In this document: piece after piece, positions 47,802 to 56,253 of the stretch | Position numbering within the stretch: position 1 is the first letter of the stretch | How the letters are laid out: every line of letters begins with the position of its first letter | NCBI RefSeq assembly: GCF_039535475.1 | Contig: NZ_BAAAXG010000026.1 | Span: 3,963,501 to 4,027,500, forward strand | Direction: 5' to 3' | Source of the DNA: Streptomyces showdoensis | Lineage (GTDB): Bacteria > Actinomycetota > Actinomycetes > Streptomycetales > Streptomycetaceae | DNA: 64,000 bases | The notes under the pieces: model-generated | The model's input: the letters and a program-made list of their open reading frames with translations, nothing else | Database searches by the model: none | What the model was told of the DNA's origin: nothing | Translations under genes and position numbers: made by a program

Positions 47802-49410
47802 GACCCGGCGCGGGAGTACCGGCCGAGGTCGTGGCCGGCGGACCCGTGGGAGTGGTGGCCCCGCCCGTCGGGGTCACCTTCTCGCACGTCACCGAGAAGG
47901 CCACCAGCTCCGACCGCGCCTCCACCGGCGAGCGCACCTCCACCCCGATCCGGTCCTCCAGCGTCCCGTCCGGCCGGTACCCCGCCTGGACCCGGGTGAC
48001 CTGCCGCTCGGCCGGGCCGCCCGCCGCGAACTCCAGCGTCCGCCAGGCCGCGTCCTGGCCCTCGCCGCTCTCGGTGATCCAGCGGTACGACACGGTGGCG
48101 GGCGTCCCGCCCACCGTGAACGTCGCCGTGAAGGCCGGCGCCTGCTCCCGCGGCGGCGGACAGGCGCCCTCGTAACTCGCCCGGTCCGCCCGCACGGACA
48201 CCACCACCGAGGTCGCGGGCGTGCTCGACGAGCTGGTCGGCGGCGTGGTGGCGGGGGTGGTCGGCGGCGTGGTCGTCGGGGCCTCCGTGGTGGGGGCGCT
48301 CGTCGTGCCGGGCGGGGCGGGCGGGGGAGCGGGGCCGTCGTCGCGCAGCAGCGCGTACGTCAGCCCGCCGCCCACCAGGAGCAGCGCGGCGATCCCCGCG
48401 ACGAGCGCCGCGCGCCCGCGCCGCCGCTCCCCGGAGCCGGGCCGCGGACCGTCGGGCGCGGGCAGCGGGGTGGTCGCGGGACCCGACGGTCCGTGCGGGC
48501 CGCCGGAGCCGCCCGACCCGCCGCCGGGACCGCCCGGGCCCTCCGGGAGCGGGGCCGGGAAGGGGCCGTACGTCTCCGCCCGCGTCGGTCCGGCGCTCGG
48601 GGTGCCGCCCGCGCCGATCACGCGCAGCCGCTCCTCGGCTTCCTCGGCGGACATCCGCCGCTCCGGGTCCTTGCGCAGCAGCCCCTCGATCACCGGAGCG
48701 AGCGCCCCCGCCCGCTCCGGCGGGGCGGGCTCCTCGTCCACGACCGCGCGCAGGGTGTCGAGCGCGGTGCCCCGCCGGAACGGCGAGGCCCCCTCGACGG
48801 CGGCGTACAGAAGCACTCCGAGCGACCACAGGTCCGCCGCGAGCCCCGGCGTGCGCCCCATCGCGCGTTCCGGCGCGAGGTATTCGGGGGAGCCGATGAG
48901 CTCGCCGGTCATGGTGAGCGGGGAGGTGCCCGCGACCGCCGCGATGCCGAAGTCGGTGAGCACCACCCGGCCGTCGTTGGCGAGCAGCACGTTGGCCGGC
49001 TTGACGTCCCGGTGCAGCACCCCGGCCCCGTGCGCGGCGCGCAGCGCGGCGAGCACGTCGGCGCCGATCAGCGCGGCCCGCCGGGGCGGCAGCGGCCCCT
49101 CGGCCTCCAGGGTCTCGGCGAGGGTGAGGCCGCGGACCAGCTCCATCACGATCCAGGGGCGGCCGTCCTCGGTGACCACGTCGTACACCGTGACCGCGCT
49201 CCGGTGCGACACCCGCGCGGCGGCCCACGCCTCGCGCTCCAGGCGGGCGTAGAGCCGCTCCCGGTCCTCGGCCGGCAGGCCGGCCGGGGCGCGCACCTCC
49301 TTGACCGCCACCTCGCGGCCCAGGACCTCGTCCCGGGCCCGCCAGACGGTGCCCATCCCGCCCTCGCCGAGCACGTCCAGGAGCCGGTACCGACCCGCGA
49401 TCACCGTCAT
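47785..49410 (-). CDS. Transmembrane Hanks-type serine/threonine kinase
   Basis: Membrane-anchored Ser/Thr protein kinase, 541 aa. The kinase domain (1-270) is intact: GEGGMGTVWRA, catalytic Lys in VAVKEV, HRDVKPANVLL, DFGIAAV and GSPEYLAPERAMG. A Pro/Gly-rich juxtamembrane region, one transmembrane helix (ALVAGIAALLLVGGGLTYALL) and a Pro/Thr-rich stalk follow. The extracellular Ig-like domain (about 400-520; VSVRADRASYEGACPP, TFTVGGTPATVSYRWITESG) has no PASTA repeats. TACCGT 49422-49417 sits 6 nt before the ATG, though the intervening GGGGGG could also serve as a ribosome site. Its targets are unknown. Confidence 0.92.
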   Translation of the reverse strand: MTVIAGRYRLLDVLGEGGMGTVWRARDEVLGREVAVKEVRAPAGLPAEDRERLYARLEREAWAAARVSHRSAVTVYDVVTEDGRPWIVMELVRGLTLAETLEAEGPLPPRRAALIGADVLAALRAAHGAGVLHRDVKPANVLLANDGRVVLTDFGIAAVAGTSPLTMTGELIGSPEYLAPERAMGRTPGLAADLWSLGVLLYAAVEGASPFRRGTALDTLRAVVDEEPAPPERAGALAPVIEGLLRKDPERRMSAEEAEERLRVIGAGGTPSAGPTRAETYGPFPAPLPEGPGGPGGGSGGSGGPHGPSGPATTPLPAPDGPRPGSGERRRGRAALVAGIAALLLVGGGLTYALLRDDGPAPPPAPPGTTSAPTTEAPTTTPPTTPATTPPTSSSSTPATSVVVSVRADRASYEGACPPPREQAPAFTATFTVGGTPATVSYRWITESGEGQDAAWRTLEFAAGGPAERQVTRVQAGYRPDGTLEDRIGVEVRSPVEARSELVAFSVTCEKVTPTGGATTPTGPPATTSAGTPAPGPTPRS

Positions 49411-49686
49411 CCCCCCACGGTAGCCGAGCCCCGGCGCCTTGTGGTGGTGGAGATCACACCCGGCCGAGCGGGCCCTCGCGGGGACCCGGCGTGCAGGATG
49501 GTTCGTGACGGTTCGACAGGCGTTCGACCGCTGTCCAACTCACCCTGGAATCAGACGGATTCGGACAGTGATCGTCAACCCCCGTACACAAGCGGTGAAT
49601 CCTGCGGCCGGAATACACGGGTGTCGTAGCGGGGCGATAGGGTTAACCTGCCCGGGCCGGGTGCCCTCGTACGGGTGGGGAGTGAC

Positions 49687-49953
49687 ATGGAACAGATAGC
49701 AATGCGCAGCAGGCCGCGTGTGCCTGCCATCACCTGCGGGAGCAGTGCGACCAGCTCGCGACTCGACCGCCATCTCGCGGTGCTCGGCGGTCCCGCCGTG
49801 CCCCAGCGCGAAGCGGCCGAGGCGACGCTGCTGATGCGGGAGCTGACGGCACGTGAGGTGCCGGTGCACGGTCATCGCAGCAGGAGCTCGCGGGTCTCGC
49901 TCTTCGCCCCGCTGCGCCGGCTGCGCCGATCCCTCTTCGGCAACCACAGCTGA
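49687..49953 (+). CDS. Conserved small protein, 88 aa
   Basis: A short protein beginning MEQIAMRSRPRVPAITCGSS, with a Ser-rich segment (SSATSSRLDRHLAVLGG), a helix (REAAEATLLMRELTAREVP) and a basic C-terminus (APLRRLRRSLFGNHS). I have seen homologues across Streptomyces but know no function. ATG 49687 has GGGGAG 4 nt upstream. The cationic end could bind nucleic acid or membrane. It is monocistronic, in a 740-bp stretch between the kinase and ABC genes, with a TAGGGT at 49639-49644 as a possible -10. Confidence 0.7.
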   Translation: MEQIAMRSRPRVPAITCGSSATSSRLDRHLAVLGGPAVPQREAAEATLLMRELTAREVPVHGHRSRSSRVSLFAPLRRLRRSLFGNHS

Positions 49954-50146
49954 CGGACCGTCCGGACCCCCGGACCGTTCGCGCCCTCCGGACCGTTCGG
50001 GCCGGGCTCCCGCGTACCCCGACGCATCGCTCCCGCCCGCTCCGCTCGGCCGACGGCTCACCCCCGACCGCTCGTTCCCGACACCCCGCCGGACGTGTCC
50101 CCGCCCGTCCGGCGCTTCACCCCGTCCGCGTCCGGCCCGTCGGGCC

Positions 50147-50923
50147 TCAGCCGCGGGCGTGGCGCCTGACCGCCGCCGGTGCGGCGAGCGCGATCAGCGC
50201 CAGTGACCAGAGCAGCGCCCCGGCCACCGGGTGCGCCACCGGCCAGGCCGCTTCCGTCGGCGCGGACGCGTTCCCGAACAGCTCCCGGACCGCCGTCGTC
50301 ACCGCCGAGACGGGGTTCCACTCGGCGACCGTGCGCAGCCAGTCCGGCATGCCGTCCGTCGGGATGTACGCGTTGGACAGCAGCGGCAGCATGAAGGCGG
50401 CGCTGCCCAGCTGACCGGCCGCCTCCTCGCTGCGCGAGACGAGCCCGAGCAGGATGCCCACCCAGGTCGCGGCGGAGCGGAAGAGCAGCAACAGGCCCAC
50501 GGCGCCCAGCGCCTCCAGGGCGGTGCCCTCGATCCGCCAGCCCATCGCGAGGCCCACCAGGAGCAGCGGGACCATGCCCACCGCGCTCGTGACCAGGTCG
50601 GCGAGCACCTGCCCGAGCGGCACGGCGGCCCGGTCGACCGGCAGGGTGCGCAGCCGGTCCGTCACGCCCCGGTGGGTGTCCTGGGCCGCCTGGAACATGC
50701 CGGTCATCACGCCGTTCGCCGCCGTCGCCACCAGCAGCCCCGGGACCAGGTAGGCCCGGTAGTCGGCACCCGGCATGGCGAGCGCGCCGCCGAAGACGTA
50801 CCCGAAGAACAACAGGAAGACGATCGGCATGGTCTGCGTCATGACCGTGATCGCGGGGGCGTGCCGGATCCGCAGGAGATGGCGGCCGAGCAGCGCGGTG
50901 CCGTCGTGGACGAGGGAGCTCAT
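50147..50923 (-). CDS. ABC-2-type exporter permease (DrrB-like)
   Basis: Membrane partner of the ATPase upstream, 258 aa, six predicted helices. Family features: MPIVFLLFFGYVFGGALAMPGADYRAYLVPGLL (first helices and the extracellular loop), GMFQAAQDTHRGVTDRLRTLPVDRAAV and NAYIPTDGMPDWLRTVAEWNPVSAVTTAVRELF, as in daunorubicin-resistance DrrB. The start overlaps the ATPase stop (ATGA). The exporter probably expels a hydrophobic compound; which one is not known. A TetR gene is divergent. Confidence 0.92.
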   Translation of the reverse strand: MSSLVHDGTALLGRHLLRIRHAPAITVMTQTMPIVFLLFFGYVFGGALAMPGADYRAYLVPGLLVATAANGVMTGMFQAAQDTHRGVTDRLRTLPVDRAAVPLGQVLADLVTSAVGMVPLLLVGLAMGWRIEGTALEALGAVGLLLLFRSAATWVGILLGLVSRSEEAAGQLGSAAFMLPLLSNAYIPTDGMPDWLRTVAEWNPVSAVTTAVRELFGNASAPTEAAWPVAHPVAGALLWSLALIALAAPAAVRRHARG

Positions 50924-51876
50924 GCGGCGGCCTCCTGGGGCGCGGGGCGGGGTGCGCGACCGGTGAGGCGCAGGAACACCTCGTCGAGGGTGGGCGGCCG
51001 CAGCGAGGCGTCGACCAGGGGGATCCCGGCCGCGTCGGCCTCGCGCACGAGCCGGGGCAGGGTGAGCGTGCGGTCCGTGGTGACCGCCCCGACGGCGTTG
51101 CGCCCGGCGTCCAGGACCGGCGCGGAGCCGGTGAGCCGGTCGAGCACTCCGGCGGCGGCCTCCAGGGCCGATGCGTGGGCCACCACGAGCTCGGCGTGAC
51201 TGCCGATGAGCGCCTTGAGTTCGGCCGGGGTGCCGCGGTGGGCGGCCCGGCCCTCGTCGACCAGGACGACCTCGTCGGCGAGCTGGTCGGCCTCCTCCAG
51301 GTACTGGGTGGTCAGCAGCACCGTCGTGCCCCGGGACGCCAACCCCCGTACGGCGTCCCAGATCTCGCCCCGGCTGTGCGGATCGAGCCCGGTCGTCGGC
51401 TCGTCCAGGAAGAGCACGCGCGGCCGGACGATCAGGCTCGCCGCCAGGTCGAGGCGCCGGCGCATGCCGCCCGAGTAGGTGCGGGCGGGCCGCCCGGCCG
51501 CCTCGGCGAGCCCGAAGCGTTCCAGGAGCTCGTCGGCGCGGGAGCGCGGGGCGCGCAGCAGCCGGGCGAAGAGGCGCAGGTTCTCGGCCCCGGTGAGGTC
51601 GCCGTCGACGGAGGTGTGCTGGCCGGCGACGGCGATCCGCTCGCGCACCCCGGCGGCGTCCCGGACCACGTCGCGCCCGGCCACCCGGGCGCTGCCGGCG
51701 TCGGGGGCGGTCAGGGTGGTGAGCACCCGCACCGCCGTGGTCTTGCCCGCCCCGTTGGGGCCGAGGACCCCGCAGACGGTGCCCTCGGGGACGGCCAGGT
51801 CGAGCCCGCGCAGGGCGTGGACCTCGCCGTACCGCTTCTGCAGACCCTCACTAAGTACAGCGTACGTAGTTGTCAT
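50920..51876 (-). CDS. ABC exporter ATPase (DrrA-like)
   Basis: Drives the DrrB-like permease, 318 aa. Walker A GPNGAGKTT, signature YSGGMRRR, Walker B VLFLDEPTTGLD, H-loop-like LLTTQYLEEADQLADEV and the DrrA-type C-terminal domain with TLDEVFLRLTG. TAGGGT at 51889-51884 sits 7 nt upstream of ATG 51876, consistent with leaderless expression. Two copies of a 17-bp palindrome flank this -10, one inside codons 3-9, so the gene is expected to be repressed by the divergent TetR protein. Confidence 0.94.
   Translation of the reverse strand: MTTTYAVLSEGLQKRYGEVHALRGLDLAVPEGTVCGVLGPNGAGKTTAVRVLTTLTAPDAGSARVAGRDVVRDAAGVRERIAVAGQHTSVDGDLTGAENLRLFARLLRAPRSRADELLERFGLAEAAGRPARTYSGGMRRRLDLAASLIVRPRVLFLDEPTTGLDPHSRGEIWDAVRGLASRGTTVLLTTQYLEEADQLADEVVLVDEGRAAHRGTPAELKALIGSHAELVVAHASALEAAAGVLDRLTGSAPVLDAGRNAVGAVTTDRTLTLPRLVREADAAGIPLVDASLRPPTLDEVFLRLTGRAPRPAPQEAAA
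51852..51868. promoter_or_regulatory. TetR operator O1, inside the DrrA-like gene start
   Basis: TAAGTAC-AGC-GTACGTA: two 7-bp arms with one mismatch and a 3-nt spacer. It lies 8 to 24 nt into the ATPase coding region, i.e. just downstream of the predicted transcription start. It is 16-nt inverted-repeat-related to O2 (15 of 16 bases match). Confidence 0.75.
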
Positions 51877-51895
51877 GTGGCCGACCCTAGCGCAC

Positions 51896-51912
51896 TACGT
51901 ACGGTGTACGTA
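51896..51912. promoter_or_regulatory. TetR operator O2, in the divergent promoter region
   Basis: TACGTAC-GGT-GTACGTA is a perfect 7-bp palindrome with a 3-nt spacer. It covers the -35 to -10 spacer of the DrrA-like promoter (-10 at 51889-51884) and lies just upstream of TACGAT (51938-51943), a likely -10 for the TetR gene. Confidence 0.82.
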
Positions 51913-51963
51913 ACAGGGTGGGCGCGGACGCGTCACTACGATGGGGCGACGAGGTGATGAGCG

Positions 51964-52683
51964 ATGGCGGGCCGAGCGGCCGAACCCGAAGTGATCTGGG
52001 CGCGCCCCGAGCGCACGGGCCGAGGCCCGAGACCGGCCTACAGCCGGGGCGACATCGCGGCCGCGGCCGTCCGCATCGCCGACGCCGACGGCATCGACGC
52101 CGTCTCCATGCGCCGGGTCGCCGCCGAACTCGGCTGCGGCACCATGTCGCTGTACAACTACGTGCCGCGCAAGGAGGACCTGTACGAGCTGATGGTCGAC
52201 GCGGCGAGCGCGGAGTACGAGCTGCCCGACGCGCCCAGCGGCGACTGGCGGGCGGACATGACCGGCCTCGCCCGGCAGACCCGCGCGATCATGTACCGGC
52301 ACCCCTGGCTGTCCCGCGTGATGACCACCGCCTACGGCTTCAGTCCGCAGGCCCTGCGCTACCTGGAGTGGTGCCTGGGCTGCCTGGAGCCCCTCGACGT
52401 GGACCCCGGGCTCAAGATGCAGCTGATCGCGATGGTCAACGGCACGGTCATGGCCACCGTCCGCAACGAGCAGGCCATCGCCGAGCGCTCCCGCGGACTG
52501 CCCTGGTCCGAGGCGGAGGAACAGGCGGTCCGCGGCGCCTATCTGATGGGCCAGGTGTCGACGGGTGCCTACCCGCACCTGGCCGCGCTGCTCGCCACGT
52601 CCGCCGGACCCGTCGACGCCGAGGAGGTCTTCGAGCAGACCATCGCCCGGCTCCTCGACTCCTTCGCGCCGCGGGGCGCCTGA
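51964..52683 (+). CDS. TetR-family regulator of the DrrAB-like exporter
   Basis: Repressor, 239 aa. N-terminal HTH: YSRGDIAAAAVRIADADGIDAVSMRRVAAELGCGTMSLYNYVPRKEDLYELM, an AcrR-type recognition helix. The C-terminal ligand domain is of TetR_C class (RADMTGLARQTRAIMYRHPWLSRVM, LIAMVNGTVMATVRNEQ). ATG 51964 has GAGGTGA 7 nt upstream. Divergent orientation with two palindromic operators between it and the exporter indicates self-regulated, ligand-inducible control of export. Convergent with the type ISP-like gene beyond a hairpin. Confidence 0.93.
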   Translation: MAGRAAEPEVIWARPERTGRGPRPAYSRGDIAAAAVRIADADGIDAVSMRRVAAELGCGTMSLYNYVPRKEDLYELMVDAASAEYELPDAPSGDWRADMTGLARQTRAIMYRHPWLSRVMTTAYGFSPQALRYLEWCLGCLEPLDVDPGLKMQLIAMVNGTVMATVRNEQAIAERSRGLPWSEAEEQAVRGAYLMGQVSTGAYPHLAALLATSAGPVDAEEVFEQTIARLLDSFAPRGA

Positions 52684-52690
52684 CACCCCT

Positions 52691-52709
52691 TCCCGCGGGC
52701 CCCGCGGGA
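52691..52709. terminator. Short terminator hairpin
   Basis: TCCCGCGGG (52691-52699) is followed after one base by its complement CCCGCGGGA (52701-52709). It lies between the convergent TetR and ISP-like genes; the real loop would need the inner pairs open. Confidence 0.5.
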
Positions 52710-52713
52710 GCGC

Positions 52714-53925
52714 TCACAGGAGCATGAACTGCCCCTCCGGACCCTCCTCCTGATGGTCGAGCACGGACGCGGGGCGGCGCGCCCCCTCCGGCACGGGGAG
52801 CACCCCGGCCGCCCGCAGGGCGCCCCGGGTCACTCCGGCCGACAGAGCCCGCGCCGTGAGCGCCGCGCGCTCCGGGGCGCGCCCGGCGAGCAGGGCGAGG
52901 ACCGTGATCAGTTCGAGCAGCTCCGAGGTCCACTCCTGCGGCCAGGCCGCCGGGCCGATCGCCTCCAGACTGCCCGGCTCGGCCGGCGCGGTCCGGTGCG
53001 CGAACCACTGCTCCAGCATCCGCACGCCCCCCACCTCGAACTCCCAGGCACCGGCCGGAACGGGGGAGATCCGCCCTTCGCCCAGGCGCAGCACCTCCTC
53101 CTCGGGGTCGTACCCGAGCTCCGTCGGCCGGGCCGGAACCGCCGCCCGTACGTAGGGCCTGCGGCCGCCCGGCAGCCGCGGCCGCGTCCCGCCCCGGGCG
53201 CCGCGCAGCTGTACCTCGGTGAGCTCCCGGCCCAGTGCCACGCCCGCCGCCCACACCTCCGGGTCCGCCGGCAGCGGCACCCGGCAGCCCGCGGGTGAGG
53301 GCAGGCCCGCCGCCACGGCCCAGGCCAGCAGGTCCGGCGGGCCCACCCCGGACCCGTAGCGCTCGCTCAGCAGCGGCAGCAGGCCCGGCGCCAGGTTGGG
53401 CTCCGTGCCGCCGGGGCGGCGGAAGAGCGGGCGGATGCGGCCCGGGCGGCCGGCGGGGGAGCGCCCGTCGGGCAGCACGGCCGTCACGAGCAGCGCGGGG
53501 CCGGCCGCGCCCGGCACGTACCCCTGCTCGACGGCGAACAACTGGTGCGCGTCGGCGACCCGCCACAGCTCGGGGCGGGCGGTGTCGATCAGCCGGTGGT
53601 CGGGGAGCAGCCACTGCTCGTCGAACGGCCCGTGCGCCAGCCGCACCGGCTCAGGGCAGCGGCCCTCCTCCCGGGCGAACCGGACCGTGCCGGTCCGCTG
53701 CCCGGGCAGCGCGGCCACCGAACTCGCCGGCGTCCGGGCCCGGCTGGGGCGGAACAGCTCCTCGCGCTCCGCGCCCCGCGCGGCCACGAGCCGGTCCCAG
53801 CGGGCCCTGAGGGTGCGCGGGTCCGGGGCGACGATCCAGGCGCGGCCGAGCCGCAGCGGAGCCGTGGACCACGGCATGAGGTCGTCGAGCAGGGGCGCGT
53901 CGAGCAGCGGCAGGTCCTCCGTCAC
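52714..53925 (-). CDS. Stand-alone type ISP specificity-domain protein
   Basis: The 403-aa product resembles the C-terminal target-recognition part of type ISP restriction-modification enzymes (LlaBIII class), with RLAHGPFDEQWLLPDHRLIDTARPELWRVAD and the following AHQLFAVEQGYVPGAAGPALLVTAVLPD. No methyltransferase, helicase or nuclease motif is present and none is encoded next door, so restriction is unlikely; it may be a domesticated DNA-binding or scaffold protein. Start: GTG 53925 (VTEDLPLLDAPL) is 7 nt after TAGCAT (53938-53933), a leaderless arrangement; ATG 53934 would give 3 more residues. Family assignment is from memory. Confidence 0.65.
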   Translation of the reverse strand: MTEDLPLLDAPLLDDLMPWSTAPLRLGRAWIVAPDPRTLRARWDRLVAARGAEREELFRPSRARTPASSVAALPGQRTGTVRFAREEGRCPEPVRLAHGPFDEQWLLPDHRLIDTARPELWRVADAHQLFAVEQGYVPGAAGPALLVTAVLPDGRSPAGRPGRIRPLFRRPGGTEPNLAPGLLPLLSERYGSGVGPPDLLAWAVAAGLPSPAGCRVPLPADPEVWAAGVALGRELTEVQLRGARGGTRPRLPGGRRPYVRAAVPARPTELGYDPEEEVLRLGEGRISPVPAGAWEFEVGGVRMLEQWFAHRTAPAEPGSLEAIGPAAWPQEWTSELLELITVLALLAGRAPERAALTARALSAGVTRGALRAAGVLPVPEGARRPASVLDHQEEGPEGQFMLL

Positions 53926-53937
53926 GCCCCGCATGCT

Positions 53938-53989
53938 AGGGCCTGTCCGGGGGATCGGGGCCGGGGCCGCGACCCGCCGGACAGGCCCT
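53938..53989. repeat. Dispersed-type palindrome AGGGCCTGTCCGG, possible terminator
   Basis: 13-bp perfect arms 53938-53950 and 53977-53989 enclose a 26-nt G+C-rich loop starting GGGATCGGGG. It follows the GntR/UTRA gene stop (53997, minus) and its left end overlaps the -10 of the ISP-like gene. The AGGGCCTGTCCGG arm recurs widely in Streptomyces intergenic regions, to my knowledge. Confidence 0.7.
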
Positions 53990-53996
53990 GCGCCGG

Positions 53997-54746
53997 TCAG
54001 TGCGCCTCCACCGTCACGGTGAAGGAGAAGCGGTCGCCCCGGTAGCGGATGCGGGCCACGTCGACGACCCGGCCCTCGTCGTCGTAGGTCACGCCCGTGT
54101 AGTGCAGGATCGGGGAGAGCAGCGGCACCTGGAGCAGTCCGGCGGTCTCGGGGTCGGCCAGCCGGGCCTCGACGGTGTCGGTGATCCGGCTGATCCGGAC
54201 GCCCACCAGGTCCCGCAGCACCTTGGTCATCGGCCAGCGCTCCAGGTCCGCCGGGTCGATGCCGGCCGCGATCTCCGGGAGCACCGCGTTCTCCGCCCAG
54301 TTGGTGGGCTCGCCGCTCTCGCCGTCGGCGCGCAGCCGCCGGTAGACCGCGACCTCCTCGGCGCCGGGGAAGTACTCCGCCAGCTCCCCGGGGACCGGCT
54401 CGACGCCGTGCCCGAGGACCGTGGTCCGCTCGCCGGACTGCTGGGCCACGATCGCGTCGATCGAGCCGAGCAGCCGGCGCGGGGTGGAGCGCCGGGCGCC
54501 CGGCTCGATGAAGGTGCCGCGCCGCCGGTGCCTGCTGATCAGGCCCTCCTCCTCCAGCTCCTTGAGGGCCTGGCGCATGGTCAGCACGCTGACGCCGTAG
54601 TGCGCGGCGAGCTGCTCCTCGGTGGGCAGCCGCAGCGAGGCGTCAGGGGTGCGGCCCAGTATGGAGGCGCGCAGCGACTGCGAGACCTGGTACCAGAGCG
54701 GCAGCTTCCGGTTCAGGACCAGCGAGTCGGGGGCGAAGGCGGTCAC
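53997..54746 (-). CDS. GntR/UTRA-domain regulator, probable regulator of hmgA
   Basis: HutC-subfamily regulator, 249 aa. N-terminal winged helix (LRLPTEEQLAAHYGVSVLTMRQALKELEEEGLISRHRRRGTFI) and C-terminal UTRA ligand domain (SIDAIVAQQSGERTTVLGHG, ISRITDTVEARLADPETAGLL, ILHYTGVTYDDEGRVVDVARIRYRGDRFSF). The start is GTG 54746. It lies 42 bp downstream of hmgA in the same direction, so it probably senses an aromatic-catabolism intermediate such as homogentisate. A short hairpin separates the two, so read-through may control its level. Confidence 0.9.
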   Translation of the reverse strand: MTAFAPDSLVLNRKLPLWYQVSQSLRASILGRTPDASLRLPTEEQLAAHYGVSVLTMRQALKELEEEGLISRHRRRGTFIEPGARRSTPRRLLGSIDAIVAQQSGERTTVLGHGVEPVPGELAEYFPGAEEVAVYRRLRADGESGEPTNWAENAVLPEIAAGIDPADLERWPMTKVLRDLVGVRISRITDTVEARLADPETAGLLQVPLLSPILHYTGVTYDDEGRVVDVARIRYRGDRFSFTVTVEAH

Positions 54747-54772
54747 GGCGTTCTCCGTACGACGACTACGAG

Positions 54773-54802
54773 ACTTCCGGCCGGGATGTTACGGCCGGAA
54801 GT
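54773..54802 (-). terminator. Hairpin over the hmgA stop codon
   Basis: ACTTCCGGCC (54773-54782) pairs exactly with GGCCGGAAGT (54793-54802) around a 10-nt loop containing the TAA stop of hmgA. It could be a partial terminator before the GntR gene, or an operator for its product. Confidence 0.55.
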
Positions 54803-56103
54803 GGCGCTGAAGACCCTGCCATACGTCGTCGTAGCGCTGCTGCAGGTGGTCGGCCCCGGCCGCCTGCGGGGTGGCGGTGATCGGCCAGCGGGTCTCGAAC
54901 ATGAAGGCGAGGCCGTCGTCGACCTTGTGCGGCTTGAGCTCGGCGGCGCTGGCCCGGTCGAAGGTCTCCCGGTCCGGCCCGTGCGCGGACATCATGTTGT
55001 GCAGCGAGCCGCCGCCCGGGACGAAGCCCTCCGCCTTCGCGTCGTAGGCCCCCTCGATCAGGCCCATGTACTCGCTCATCACGTTGCGGTGGAAGTACGG
55101 CGGGCGGAAGGTGTCCTCGCCGACCAGCCAGCGCGGGGCGAACACCACGAAGTCGACGCCCGCGAGGCCCGGGGTGTCGGAGGGGGAGGTGAGCACCGTG
55201 AAGATCGACGGGTCCGGGTGGTCGTAGGAGATCGTCCCGATCACGTTGAAACGGCGCAGGTCGTAGACGTACGGCGTGTGGTTGCCGTGCCAGGCGACGA
55301 CGTCCAGCGGGGAGTGGCCGTAGGTCGCCGACCAGAGGTTGCCGCAGTACTTGTTGACCACCTCGACCGGTCCCTCGACGTCCTCGTAGGCGGCGACGGG
55401 GGGCGCGGAAGTCGCGGGCGTTGGCCAGGCCGTTGGCGCCGATCGGGCCGAGGTCGGGGAGCTGGAAGGGCGCCCCGTAGTTCTCGCAGACGTAGCCGCG
55501 GGCGGTCGCGTCCAGCAGCTCGACCCGGAATCTGACCCCGCGCGGGACCAGCGCGACCTCGCCGGGGGAGACCGCGAGCAGGCCGAGCTCGGTGCGCAGC
55601 AGCAGCCCGCCGTGCTCGGGGACGATCAGCAGCTCGCCGTCGGCGTCGCTGAAGACCCGCTCCATCGGCGCGTTCGCGTGGTAGAGGTGCACGGCCATGC
55701 CGCTGCGCTGGGCGGCGTCGCCGTTGCCGCCGAGCGTCCACAGTCCGGCCAGCCAGTCGGTGCCGGCCGGGGGCTCCGGCAGCGGGTTCCAGCGCAGCCG
55801 GTTGGGGTCCGGCACGGTCTCGGTGAAGGGCGCGGTGCGCACGGCGCCGTTGTCGATCCGGGTGAACGGCGGATGGGCGGCCGAGGGGCGGATCCGGTAG
55901 AGCCAGGAGCGCCGGTTGTGCGCCCGCGGCTCCGTGAACGCGGAGCCGCTCAGCTGCTCCGCGTACAGGCCGAGCGGGGCCCGCTGCGGCGAGTTCCGGC
56001 CCTCCGGCAGGGCGCCGGGGACGGCCTCGGATCCGTGCTCGTTGCCGAATCCCGTGCTGTAGCTCAGCGCTGCGGCCGTCTTGCCGGCCTGTTCCGCGTT
56101 CAT
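54789..56103 (-). pseudogene. hmgA: hmgA, homogentisate 1,2-dioxygenase, with a one-base frameshift
   Basis: Ring-opening step of tyrosine catabolism (homogentisate to maleylacetoacetate), iron-dependent and cytosolic. ATG 56103 ([20 protein letters not shown]) has Shine-Dalgarno AGGAGC. The frame is correct through [12 protein letters not shown], then breaks in a run of six G at 55398-55403 (C on the coding strand). Reading on in the other frame gives VAAYEDV then [26 protein letters not shown], the iron-ligand part [14 protein letters not shown] and the C-terminus RHFRP. Removing one base gives 437 aa, the normal length. No other lesion is seen, so a sequencing error is as likely as real inactivation; a true gene would be intact. 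Confidence 0.9.
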
Positions 56104-56253
56104 CGCGTGCTCCTGTCCTGACGCTCACAACAATCCTATGCATGACCGTAGGATTCCGCTCCCGCTCGCGTCAACGGTGCTTTTCCGGAGCTCTTGGACG
56201 AGGTGCGTGCACGGGGGGTTCCAAAAGATGAACATTGCTCTACTCTCTCGCGC

